Assembly (NCBI RefSeq): GCF_022836845.1
Contig: NZ_JAJNNZ010000002.1
Location: 357,033-421,032, forward strand
Reading direction: 5' to 3'
Length of the DNA stretch: 64,000 bases
From: Vibrio gelatinilyticus
GTDB taxonomy: Bacteria > Pseudomonadota > Gammaproteobacteria > Enterobacterales > Vibrionaceae
Shown here: positions 9,578 to 18,070 of the stretch, piece after piece
Layout of the letters: each line of letters starts with the position of its first letter
Numbering within the stretch: position 1 is the stretch's first letter
The notes under the pieces: generated by a model
Database searches by the model: none
What the model was told of the DNA's origin: nothing
Seen by the model: the letters and a program-made list of their open reading frames with translations, nothing else
Made by a program: the position numbers and the translations under genes

Positions 9578-10236
9578 TCTGAATCATTGCTAAGTGCGCC
9601 GGCAGTCAAAAAACCGTGCGCCATCATTTGTATGTTGTGTTCTAGTAGTTGGCTTAGAAACTCTTCATTTATTTCTATGCCATGCATGTTCAACAATGCA
9701 GGAGGCGCGATAAACGGAAAAACCATGAGACTAAGAAAAGAGATCTTACACAACTTAGGATCGGCGTCTTCTCGAATAAGACCTTGTCGTTGTAAAGATT
9801 GAAACATCTTATCCTCGGTTGGCTTCATCACATCGGCCATGACCTTTTCAAGCAGCGATCGTTGAGTATTTGACGGAGCGAAATGCATAACCTGAATAAC
9901 TAGACGGGGAAACTCGGGGACGTTATTCATTTCTCGATAGTAGGTTCGCATCAAGCCAAACAAGTTATCTTGCCCGCCATCTTCTATCAAAGCGTTCATC
10001 ATTTTTTTCATCGGAGCCAGAGTTTCGCGGAGCATGGTCTCAAAGAGTCCCTCTTTGCTCCCAAAATAATAGCGAATCATCGCAATGTTGACTCCGGCCT
10101 TCTCGGCTATCATCCGCGTCGAAACCTTGTCATAAGGCATCACAGTAAAAAGTTGCCGTGAGTGAAGCACCAGCTTTTCCCGTGTATCGGTTGGCTTGTT
10201 GGGTCTACCTGCTTTTCTGCTTTTTTCTGCTGCCAC
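9574..10236 (-). CDS. TetR/AcrR-family repressor of the efflux operon
   Basis: 220 residues. The N-terminal helix-turn-helix lies at about residues 15-65 and contains MIAEKAGVNIAMIRYYFGSK, with the aromatic YYFGSKEGL signature of TetR regulators. The C-terminal part is the ligand-binding and dimer domain. It is the first gene of a tetR-adaptor-pump operon with 4-nt overlaps. It probably represses its own operon by binding the TTAATC-N4-GATTAA palindromes at 10255-10270 and 10333-10348. The nearer one ends 18 nt before the start codon and would block initiation. The inducer is unknown. Confidence 0.92.
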   Translation of the reverse strand: MAAEKSRKAGRPNKPTDTREKLVLHSRQLFTVMPYDKVSTRMIAEKAGVNIAMIRYYFGSKEGLFETMLRETLAPMKKMMNALIEDGGQDNLFGLMRTYYREMNNVPEFPRLVIQVMHFAPSNTQRSLLEKVMADVMKPTEDKMFQSLQRQGLIREDADPKLCKISFLSLMVFPFIAPPALLNMHGIEINEEFLSQLLEHNIQMMAHGFLTAGALSNDSE

Positions 10237-10254
10237 CCAGTCACCTTCACAATA

Positions 10255-10270
10255 TTAATCATTGGATTAA
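10255..10270. promoter_or_regulatory. Candidate TetR operator, proximal copy
   Basis: TTAATC (10255-10260), ATTG spacer, GATTAA (10265-10270). The same arms and the same 4-bp spacing recur at 10333-10348, 78 bp away centre to centre. It lies just upstream of the tetR start at 10236, where a repressor would cover the promoter or leader. Confidence 0.7.
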
Positions 10271-10329
10271 TTAATTATTAACAATTCACGCTGTGATTGC
10301 GAGAAACGATCGCACCAATAATTCATCAC

Positions 10330-10351
10330 ATATTAATCAATTGATTAATAT
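10330..10351. promoter_or_regulatory. Candidate TetR operator, distal copy (22-bp perfect palindrome)
   Basis: A perfect 22-bp palindrome centred between 10340 and 10341, with the core TTAATC-AATT-GATTAA at 10333-10348. It shares both half-sites and spacing with the copy at 10255-10270. It lies between the tetR start and the leuA promoter, so it may also sit near a tetR promoter. Confidence 0.72.
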
Positions 10352-10412
10352 CAATATCAGCAAGTTAATCTGAGTAAAGTCATCGGACATGGGTAAAAAA
10401 TCACGGAAACAC

Positions 10413-10441
10413 TTGACGCAGTTGTTAGAGTGCGGTACTAA
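10413..10441 (+). promoter_or_regulatory. Candidate sigma-70 promoter of the leu operon
   Basis: TTGACG (10413-10418) and TACTAA (10436-10441) are separated by 17 bp. Transcription would start near 10448, some 25 nt before the leader peptide start. The -35 is one base from consensus and the -10 is moderate. Confidence 0.6.
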
Positions 10442-10473
10442 TTCTGTAACTTAATTTTGTGGAATGTATAACA

Positions 10474-10536
10474 GTGACATTACGTTTTTCTCTTCTCCTG
10501 AGCCTCCTCCTTAACGTGAATCAATCGCGCGGGTAG
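10474..10536 (+). CDS. leuL: leu operon leader peptide
   Basis: A 20-codon ORF starting with GTG and ending TAG at 10534-10536. It contains seven leucine codons, six of them in the stretch LLLSLLL at residues 7-13, using CTT, CTC and CTG. GGAA at 10461-10464 gives a plausible ribosome binding site. It is followed 36 nt later by a strong terminator hairpin and then leuA, the classic arrangement for attenuation by leucyl-tRNA supply: ribosome stalling at the Leu run would favour an alternative fold and read-through. An in-frame GTG at 10459 is a possible alternative start but lacks a binding site. An overlapping ORF from ATG 10464 reads into prolines and is not expected to be used. Confidence 0.82.
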   Translation: MTLRFSLLLSLLLNVNQSRG

Positions 10537-10571
10537 CCAGTGGACGAAAAACACCACGAAAGAGATTTCTC

Positions 10572-10600
10572 AAAGCCCGCATCGAAATGCGGGCTTTTTT
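10572..10600 (+). terminator. Attenuator terminator upstream of leuA
   Basis: AAAGCCCGCAT (10572-10582), loop CGAA, ATGCGGGCTTT (10587-10597), then T to 10600. The GC-rich left arm could instead pair with GCGGGT just after the leader peptide (about 10529-10534), giving a possible antiterminator. That fold was judged by eye. Confidence 0.88.
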
Positions 10601-10652
10601 ATACCAATCGAACAGGACGTAAACGATTAACCTGTACAAAGAGGAAGCAAAC

Positions 10653-12200
10653 ATGACAGATCAGGTAATTATCTTTGACACCACGTTGCGTGATGGCGAA
10701 CAAGCTCTATTAGCCAGTTTAACGGTAAAAGAAAAACTGCAAATTGCTTTCGCTCTCGAACGCTTAGGTGTGGATGTTATCGAAGCCGGCTTCCCTATTT
10801 CATCACCAGGTGATTTTGAGTCGGTGCAAACCATTGCAAAGCACATTAAGAACAGTCGTGTTTGCGCCTTGTCTCGAGCGGTAGCCAAAGATATTGATGC
10901 CGCGGCAGAAGCGTTGAAAGTCGCTGAGGCCTTCCGCATTCACACATTTATTTCAACGTCTACAGTACACGTTCAAGACAAGTTGCGTCGTAGCTACGAT
11001 GATGTCGTTGAAATGGGTGTCAAAGCGGTAAAACACGCAAGAAAGTACACTGATGATGTCGAGTTCTCTTGTGAAGATGCGGGGCGCACCCCGATCGATA
11101 ATTTATGCCGCATGGTGGAAGCCGCGATCAACGCCGGTGCGAGCACCATCAACATACCAGATACTGTGGGTTATACCGTTCCGAACGAATTTGGCGGCAT
11201 CATCCAGACGCTTTTCAATCGTGTTCCAAATATCGATAAAGCCATTATTTCAGTGCACTGTCATGACGATCTAGGCATGTCGGTTGCTAACTCCATCGCC
11301 GCGGTTCAAGCCGGTGCGCGTCAGATTGAAGGAACGATTAATGGCATCGGTGAGCGTGCTGGTAACTGCTCACTCGAAGAAATTGCCATGATCATCAAAA
11401 CTCGGGAAGAGCTGTTGGGCGTTCACACTGGTGTCAACCATCAAGAGATCCACCGTACCAGCAAGTTGGTGAGCCAGCTGTGCAACATGCCAATCCAGGA
11501 CAATAAAGCGATTGTCGGCGCCAATGCCTTTAGCCACTCGTCAGGTATTCACCAAGATGGCATGATCAAGAATAAGAACACCTATGAGATCATGACACCT
11601 GAGTCTATTGGTCTAAAAAACAAAGCATTGAACCTAACCAGTCGTTCTGGTCGTGCCGCAGTGAAACAGCACATGGACTCGATGGGTTATAAAGAAGAAG
11701 AGTACAACCTAGACGCGTTATACGCTGACTTCTTGAAACTGGCAGACCGTAAAGGCCAGGTCTTTGATTACGATCTAGAAGCGCTTATGCACTTTGCTAA
11801 CTTGCGTGATGAAGATGACTTCTACAAGCTTAACTATCTAAGTGTTCAGTCAGGCAGTGTAATGGCAACCACCAGCATCAAGATACAGTGTGGTGATGAA
11901 GAAAAATGCGAAGCCGCAGTGGGGAACGGTCCGGTTGACGCTCTTTATCAATGTATTTATCGTGTGACTGGCTATGACATCGTCCTGGACAAATTTGACT
12001 TAACCGCCAAGGGCGAAGGTGAGGATGGCCTGGGTCAAGCGGATATCATTGCCAACTACAAGGGTCGCAAATACCACGGTACGGGTGTGTCTACCGACAT
12101 TGTTGAAGCTTCGGGACAAGCGCTTTTGCACGTCATCAACAGCATTCATCGTGCAGACCAAATCGCTGAAATCAAGCAACAGAAAGAAGAAACCGTTTAG
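10653..12200 (+). CDS. leuA: 2-isopropylmalate synthase
   Basis: 515 residues, typical of the bacterial enzyme. It condenses acetyl-CoA with 2-oxoisovalerate, the first committed step of leucine synthesis. The N-terminal TIM barrel begins with the [10 protein letters not shown] motif at residues 9-18, which holds the metal-binding Asp. The metal-binding HCHDDLG follows at about residues 207-213. The C-terminal part, from about residue 390, is the LeuA regulatory domain that binds leucine for feedback inhibition. The ribosome binding site GAGGAAG precedes the ATG. It is the first structural gene of leuABCD and lies downstream of the leader peptide and attenuator. Confidence 0.97.
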   Translation: MTDQVIIFDTTLRDGEQALLASLTVKEKLQIAFALERLGVDVIEAGFPISSPGDFESVQTIAKHIKNSRVCALSRAVAKDIDAAAEALKVAEAFRIHTFISTSTVHVQDKLRRSYDDVVEMGVKAVKHARKYTDDVEFSCEDAGRTPIDNLCRMVEAAINAGASTINIPDTVGYTVPNEFGGIIQTLFNRVPNIDKAIISVHCHDDLGMSVANSIAAVQAGARQIEGTINGIGERAGNCSLEEIAMIIKTREELLGVHTGVNHQEIHRTSKLVSQLCNMPIQDNKAIVGANAFSHSSGIHQDGMIKNKNTYEIMTPESIGLKNKALNLTSRSGRAAVKQHMDSMGYKEEEYNLDALYADFLKLADRKGQVFDYDLEALMHFANLRDEDDFYKLNYLSVQSGSVMATTSIKIQCGDEEKCEAAVGNGPVDALYQCIYRVTGYDIVLDKFDLTAKGEGEDGLGQADIIANYKGRKYHGTGVSTDIVEASGQALLHVINSIHRADQIAEIKQQKEETV

Positions 12201-12204
12201 TAAG

Positions 12205-12240
12205 GCTTCGCCATTGCGTGCACTGCAGGCAGTGGCGAGC
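12205..12240 (+). repeat. Intercistronic hairpin leuA-leuB
   Basis: GCTTCGCCATTGC (12205-12217) pairs with GCAGTGGCGAGC (12229-12240), with one bulge and one G-U pair. There is no T-run, so it is not a terminator. It may stabilise the 3' end of leuA mRNA (inference). Confidence 0.5.
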
Positions 12241-12314
12241 AAACAGAACAGATATCAGCAGTCATGACTGCAGCAAAAATTTAAAATTAGACAAATACAA
12301 CATGTAAGGAATAG

Positions 12315-13409
<1,095 letters not shown>

Positions 13410-13424
13410 TAATCACAATGAACG

Positions 13425-13450
13425 CTCCCGCTGGCTCTGTCAGCGGTGAG
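13425..13450 (+). repeat. Intercistronic hairpin leuB-leuC
   Basis: CTCCCGCTG (13425-13433) pairs with CAGCGGTGAG (13441-13450) with one bulged base and a 7-nt loop. No T-run follows. It lies just before the leuC ribosome binding site AAGGA. Confidence 0.5.
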
Positions 13451-13470
13451 AAAGTTGCAAGGAATCAGCA

Positions 13471-14874
13471 ATGTCAAAAACACTTTATGAAAAAGTCTAC
13501 GATGCGCACGTCGCCGTAGAAGCTGAAGGTGAAAACCCAATTCTTTATATTGACCGTCACTTAGTGCACGAGGTGACGTCTCCTCAAGCCTTTGATGGTT
13601 TGCGTGAAAAAGGCCGTCAGGTTCGTCAGGTTGGCAAAACGTTTGCCACAATGGATCACAACGTCTCCACCACAACAAAAGACATCAACGCCTCGGGTGA
13701 AATGGCCCGTATCCAGATGGAAACGCTGTCTAAGAACTGTGAAGAGTTTGGCGTAACACTTTACGACTTAAATCATAAATACCAGGGCATCGTCCACGTT
13801 ATGGGGCCAGAGCTTGGTATTACCTTACCAGCCATGACCATTGTCTGTGGTGACTCTCATACCGCAACACATGGCGCCTTTGGCTCTCTTGCGTTTGGTA
13901 TTGGTACTTCTGAAGTTGAGCACGTTTTAGCAACCCAAACCCTTAAGCAATCTCGTGCTAAAACCATGAAGATTGAGGTGACAGGAAAAGTGTCTCCTGG
14001 CGTTACAGCGAAAGACATCGTGCTGGCGATCATCGGTAAAACAACCGCAGCAGGCGGCACTGGCTACGTCGTAGAGTTCTGTGGAGAAGCCATCACAGAT
14101 CTGTCGATGGAAGGTCGTATGACCGTGTGTAACATGGCGATTGAACTAGGCGCTAAAGCAGGCCTGATTGCTCCAGATGAAACCACCTTTGATTACCTGC
14201 AGGGTCGTAAATTTGCCCCTCAAGGTGCAGATTGGGACGCTGCGGTTGAATATTGGAAGTCCTTTAAGAGCGATGACGATGCGAGTTTTGATGCTGTTGT
14301 AACTCTAAATGGTGCGGATATCAAGCCGCAAGTGACCTGGGGCACGAACCCGGGCCAAGTGATCGCCGTTGATCAACCCATTCCAAATCCAGAAAGCTTT
14401 AGCGACCCGGTAGAAAAAGCATCTGCTGAAAAAGCGCTCGCGTATATGGGGCTAGAAGCAGGAAAATCTTTAAAAGACTACCCTGTTGACAAAGTCTTTG
14501 TGGGCTCTTGTACCAATTCACGTATTGAAGACATGCGAGCGGCCGCGCAAGTAGCAAAAGGTCGCAAAGTGGCAGACCATGTTCAAGCGTTGATTGTACC
14601 TGGCTCTGAGCAAGTTAAAGCTCAGGCTGAAGCCGAAGGATTAGACATCATCTTTAAAGAGGCCGGATTTGAATGGCGCCTACCGGGCTGCTCTATGTGC
14701 CTGGCAATGAACAATGATCGCCTTGGTCCCCAAGAACGCTGTGCTTCGACCAGTAACCGTAACTTTGAAGGACGTCAGGGGCGTGATGGGCGAACTCATT
14801 TAGTTAGCCCTGCAATGGCAGCTGCCGCCGCTATTGCTGGTCACTTTGTTGATATCAGAAACTTGGACTCATAA
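13471..14874 (+). CDS. leuC: 3-isopropylmalate dehydratase, large subunit
   Basis: 467 residues. With LeuD it isomerises 2-isopropylmalate to 3-isopropylmalate. It is an aconitase-family protein. The three cysteines that hold the 4Fe-4S cluster are visible as C347 (in GSCTNSR) and C407 and C410 (in GCSMCLAMN). The N-terminus [14 protein letters not shown] is typical of the bacterial subunit. The ribosome binding site AAGGA lies about 10 nt before the ATG. The stop is 10 nt upstream of leuD, so the subunits are made together. Confidence 0.97.
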   Translation: MSKTLYEKVYDAHVAVEAEGENPILYIDRHLVHEVTSPQAFDGLREKGRQVRQVGKTFATMDHNVSTTTKDINASGEMARIQMETLSKNCEEFGVTLYDLNHKYQGIVHVMGPELGITLPAMTIVCGDSHTATHGAFGSLAFGIGTSEVEHVLATQTLKQSRAKTMKIEVTGKVSPGVTAKDIVLAIIGKTTAAGGTGYVVEFCGEAITDLSMEGRMTVCNMAIELGAKAGLIAPDETTFDYLQGRKFAPQGADWDAAVEYWKSFKSDDDASFDAVVTLNGADIKPQVTWGTNPGQVIAVDQPIPNPESFSDPVEKASAEKALAYMGLEAGKSLKDYPVDKVFVGSCTNSRIEDMRAAAQVAKGRKVADHVQALIVPGSEQVKAQAEAEGLDIIFKEAGFEWRLPGCSMCLAMNNDRLGPQERCASTSNRNFEGRQGRDGRTHLVSPAMAAAAAIAGHFVDIRNLDS

Positions 14875-14884
14875 GGAAGCGAAC

Positions 14885-15487
14885 ATGTCAGGATTTAAAC
14901 AACACACTGGATTGGTCGTGCCTCTTGATGCCGCGAACGTCGATACTGACGCGATCATCCCTAAGCAGTTTTTGCAAAAAGTCACTCGAACGGGGTTTGG
15001 GCAGCATTTATTTCATGACTGGCGCTTTCTAGATGACGCTGGGCAGCAAGAGAACCCTGAGTTCATTATGAATGCAGCGCGCTACCAAGGTGCTAGTATT
15101 CTTCTTGCTCGAGAGAACTTTGGCTGTGGTTCATCTCGTGAACATGCGCCGTGGGCATTGGCTGACTATGGTATTCAAGTAATGATTGCACCGAGCTTTG
15201 CCGATATTTTCTATGGCAACTCAATCAATAACCAAATGGTCCCAGTTCGCCTTACAGAACAAGAAGTTGATGAGATATTTCAATACGTAGCAGCCAATGA
15301 AGGAGCCGAGATCACTGTAGATCTAGAAGCCATGACCGTGACAGCCAATGGCCAGTCTTATAGCTTTGAGATCGATGAGTTTCGTCGTCACTGCTTGCTC
15401 AATGGGTTGGATAACATTGGGTTAACGCTGCAACACGAAGACAAGATTGCGGCTTATGAAGCGAGCATTCCTGGCTTTTTGAAATAG
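14885..15487 (+). CDS. leuD: 3-isopropylmalate dehydratase, small subunit
   Basis: 200 residues, the normal length. It is the swivelling small subunit that completes the LeuCD isomerase. The N-terminal [18 protein letters not shown] and the [13 protein letters not shown] motif (about residues 78-90) are diagnostic. The ATG at 14885 was chosen because AAGGAAG lies just before it and the protein then begins MSGFKQHTG. An upstream in-frame ATG at 14834 would overlap leuC and add 17 unrelated residues. It is the last gene of the operon, followed by a terminator. Confidence 0.97.
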   Translation: MSGFKQHTGLVVPLDAANVDTDAIIPKQFLQKVTRTGFGQHLFHDWRFLDDAGQQENPEFIMNAARYQGASILLARENFGCGSSREHAPWALADYGIQVMIAPSFADIFYGNSINNQMVPVRLTEQEVDEIFQYVAANEGAEITVDLEAMTVTANGQSYSFEIDEFRRHCLLNGLDNIGLTLQHEDKIAAYEASIPGFLK

Positions 15488-15513
15488 TGACTCAAACGAT
15501 AACGTTAATTATC

Positions 15514-15537
15514 CCGGCCTTCGCGCCGGTTTTTTTT
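15514..15537 (+). terminator. Terminator of the leu operon
   Basis: CCGGC (15514-15518) pairs with GCCGG (15525-15529), followed by eight T. It lies 26 nt past the leuD stop. Confidence 0.88.
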
Positions 15538-15598
15538 ATTCCACGAATGCGAGCTAGGAGCTCATTTAATCAATACAGAAACCGCAAACAAAAAGTCG

Positions 15599-15628
15599 CT
15601 ATGATCTATATTCTATGAACTATGATCT
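15599..15628. repeat. Direct repeat upstream of the DUF547 gene
   Basis: CTATGATCT occurs at 15599-15607 and again at 15620-15628, exactly 21 bp apart, or two helical turns. It could be a protein-binding pair for the gene at 15700. No known regulator is recognised. Confidence 0.35.
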
Positions 15629-15699
15629 GTCTGATAGTGAAAGATAATCCCTTTGACTAAGGTCTGTTAAATGGACGTTTTTAGATATGGACATGAACT

Positions 15700-16485
15700 A
15701 TGACTCGAATGGTATTACTGCTTGCCTTATTTCTTTCAACACATGTGCTGGCGGCGCCTAAATCGGAACTGTGGGAGTATTGGAACACCAGTAATGAAAG
15801 CAGCTTACAATCCGTGTCTCATCAAGGCTGGCAACGTTTTCTGGATAACTACGTTACCGCGCAAGGAGAACATACTCTCGTCAGCTATCATCGCGTTTCC
15901 CCGCAAGATAAAAATAACCTAAAGCAGTACGTTCAACAGCTCGCCACCCTCGATCCCAAACAACTAAGCAGAGCTGAGCAGTACGCCTACTGGGTGAACC
16001 TCTACAACGCCATCACTGTTGACTTAATACTAGATAACTACCCGATAAAGTCGATCACCAAACTGGGCGGTTTTTTTAGTTTTGGGCCATGGCAAGACGA
16101 TGTCATTACCATTTCCGGCAAAGCACTCACTCTCAATGACATTGAACATCGCATCCTGCGCCCTATTTGGAACGAACCGAGAACTCACTATGCGGTCAAT
16201 TGTGCCAGTCTTGGTTGCCCAAACCTTCAAGCAACCGCCTTTACTGCCAGCAATACGGACAAATTGCTCGAACAAGCTGCTCATGTATTTATTAACAGCA
16301 ACAAAGGGGTTGAAATAACGCCAGAGTCCGTGACGCTGTCTTCAATCTACGATTGGTTTCGTGATGATTTTCAAAGTGAAGGGGGCGTCATTGAGCACAT
16401 CAGACGATATCGCCCACAAATCAACGACTATCAAGGGACGCTGCACTACGATTATGACTGGTCACTAAACCAAAGTTCGGACTAG
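15700..16485 (+). CDS. Exported DUF547 protein
   Basis: 261 residues. Residues 1-18 form a signal peptide, with cleavage likely after LAA, so the protein should be periplasmic or outer-membrane associated. The remainder matches the DUF547 family, including YWVNLYNAITVDLIL (about residues 92-106), a HYAVNCASLGCPNL segment with two cysteines (about 164-177), and IYDWFRDDF near the C-terminus. The biochemical role of the family is not established. Its neighbour on the other strand converges with an 18-bp gap, and no partner is evident. Confidence 0.82.
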   Translation: MTRMVLLLALFLSTHVLAAPKSELWEYWNTSNESSLQSVSHQGWQRFLDNYVTAQGEHTLVSYHRVSPQDKNNLKQYVQQLATLDPKQLSRAEQYAYWVNLYNAITVDLILDNYPIKSITKLGGFFSFGPWQDDVITISGKALTLNDIEHRILRPIWNEPRTHYAVNCASLGCPNLQATAFTASNTDKLLEQAAHVFINSNKGVEITPESVTLSSIYDWFRDDFQSEGGVIEHIRRYRPQINDYQGTLHYDYDWSLNQSSD

Positions 16486-16503
16486 TCCCATTCGCAGCAT
16501 AGA

Positions 16504-17043
16504 CTAGAAACTTGAACCAGGCTCTTGGAGAAAAGTCAGCTCTTCAGGCGTGGACTCGCGCCCGAGTATAGCGTTACGATGAGGATAACGACCAAAACGC
16601 TCAATGATGGCTTTATGGCGTAATTCAAAATCCAGATTGAGTTCATTACCGTTAGCTTGAAAAAGCGCAACCGCTTGTTCATGGATAACAAGCGATTCAC
16701 TGTGCATAAACGGCATGTAGAGAAAAGTTCGCTGCTGGGCGCTGAGTTCCTTATCAAGCCCCATGGCAATGGCCTCTTGTGCCAATACCAATGCCATACC
16801 GTCGCACGCAAAAGACAACGCCTGACCTCGGTAAAGGTTACGAGAAAACTGATCAAGCACAATCACTTCACTCAGGCGCCCCAATGCATCACTGCGCCAG
16901 GAACCTAACTCACCATGGGCCGCTTGCTGATGAAGAATCGCGAAGCGCTCGGCAATTAAATGATCAATGTCATCACCACCAGCAAACCATTGCTGCGGAG
17001 TGAGATCGTCAAACCAAAATGTCAGTACATCCGTATATTGCAT
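16504..17043 (-). CDS. DUF924 family protein
   Basis: 179 residues from ATG at 17043. This start fits AGGAG placed 6 nt upstream. A GTG one codon earlier would leave only 3 nt. The sequence carries the DUF924 signatures TFWFDDLTPQQWF at the N-terminus and VIVLDQFSRNLYRG in the first half, with a helical TPR-like make-up. The function is unknown. It lies 19 nt downstream of djlA on the same strand, so it may be cotranscribed. Confidence 0.85.
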   Translation of the reverse strand: MQYTDVLTFWFDDLTPQQWFAGGDDIDHLIAERFAILHQQAAHGELGSWRSDALGRLSEVIVLDQFSRNLYRGQALSFACDGMALVLAQEAIAMGLDKELSAQQRTFLYMPFMHSESLVIHEQAVALFQANGNELNLDFELRHKAIIERFGRYPHRNAILGRESTPEELTFLQEPGSSF

Positions 17044-17062
17044 CACGCTCTCCTTTGTCAGA

Positions 17063-17917
17063 TCACTTAAAGCCTTTTACTTTCTTAATGAGATCATAGG
17101 CGCTTTGGATCTCTTGTGACTGCTCTTTGGCGACATTCATCATCTCCGGCGGCAGACCTTTTGCCATTAACTTATCTGGGTGGTGTTCATTCATCAATTT
17201 TCGATAGGCTCGCTTAACTGTTTTGGCATCGGCGCTTTCTTCGACACCTAACACCTTATAGGCGTCAGCAAGATGGGAGGCACTGCTGGCTTGCTGCCAA
17301 CCACCAGTGGATTGATGTCCGCTTTGCTGACCTTGCTCAAATCCACCATGATGAAAGCGAAACGCGGCTTCTTGCATTCTTAAGCGCTGCTCTAACTGCT
17401 CGGAAGAGAAACCAAGTCCCTGAGCAATACGGTGCAAGACGTCTCGCTCACTTGGGTGCACACTGCCATCAGCAAAGGCAGCGGAAATTTGCAATTCAAG
17501 GAAAAACTGCAATAAGTCGTGACGGCCACCAGAAGAAACGCGCACACTTCGCAACACATCTTCGAGTGGGAAGTCGGTCGATTTCCCGGTGCGGAAGGCT
17601 TCTTGAGCAGCATTTTTCTGACTTGCAGTCAGGTTCATTCTTTCCATCATGACGGTGGCCAATTGGATCTCTTCGCGAGTTACCTGACCTTTTGCCTTTG
17701 CCACATGCCCCATTACTGCATAAGCTGAGTTTAGGAACTCTTGTTGTTTTTCGGCTTGATTGGCTGCACCACCAAATCCGCCGCGCGAAAAACCCGCTTG
17801 ATTTAAGCGTCGCGCTTTATCAAACTGATGACCAAGGAATAGTCCAAATAGCGCTCCTAACGGTCCCCCAAAAAGGAATCCAAAAAAAGTGCCTAAAATT
17901 TTGCCAAAAATATGCAT
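17063..17917 (-). CDS. djlA: DnaJ-like membrane co-chaperone DjlA
   Basis: 284 residues with the three-part layout of DjlA. There is a hydrophobic, glycine-rich N-terminal membrane segment at about residues 4-31. A TerB-like helical domain covers about 60-180. A C-terminal J domain at about 217-284 contains the essential HPD in MNEHHPDKL. A Gly/Gln-rich linker separates the last two. DjlA stimulates DnaK at the inner membrane and has been linked to capsule signalling in E. coli. It is divergent from lptD, as in E. coli. Confidence 0.94.
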   Translation of the reverse strand: MHIFGKILGTFFGFLFGGPLGALFGLFLGHQFDKARRLNQAGFSRGGFGGAANQAEKQQEFLNSAYAVMGHVAKAKGQVTREEIQLATVMMERMNLTASQKNAAQEAFRTGKSTDFPLEDVLRSVRVSSGGRHDLLQFFLELQISAAFADGSVHPSERDVLHRIAQGLGFSSEQLEQRLRMQEAAFRFHHGGFEQGQQSGHQSTGGWQQASSASHLADAYKVLGVEESADAKTVKRAYRKLMNEHHPDKLMAKGLPPEMMNVAKEQSQEIQSAYDLIKKVKGFK

Positions 17918-18070
17918 TATGTGCTCTCAATCTATGAATTTTTAATCAAGCAAGCGGTCTGATAGTGTCGTAAGAGTCAATTTCCTTTATGATAGGGACC
18001 GTCTCATAAACGATTCAATATCAATCGAATTCAACTGAATGAATCAAGTTAAACAGGATAGTACAACTCG

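Noticed and set aside
10464-10514. ORF from ATG 10464 ending at TAA within the leu leader
   Set aside because: It reads into a run of prolines, not leucines, in the wrong frame for attenuation. The GTG frame at 10474 holds the Leu run and the expected layout.
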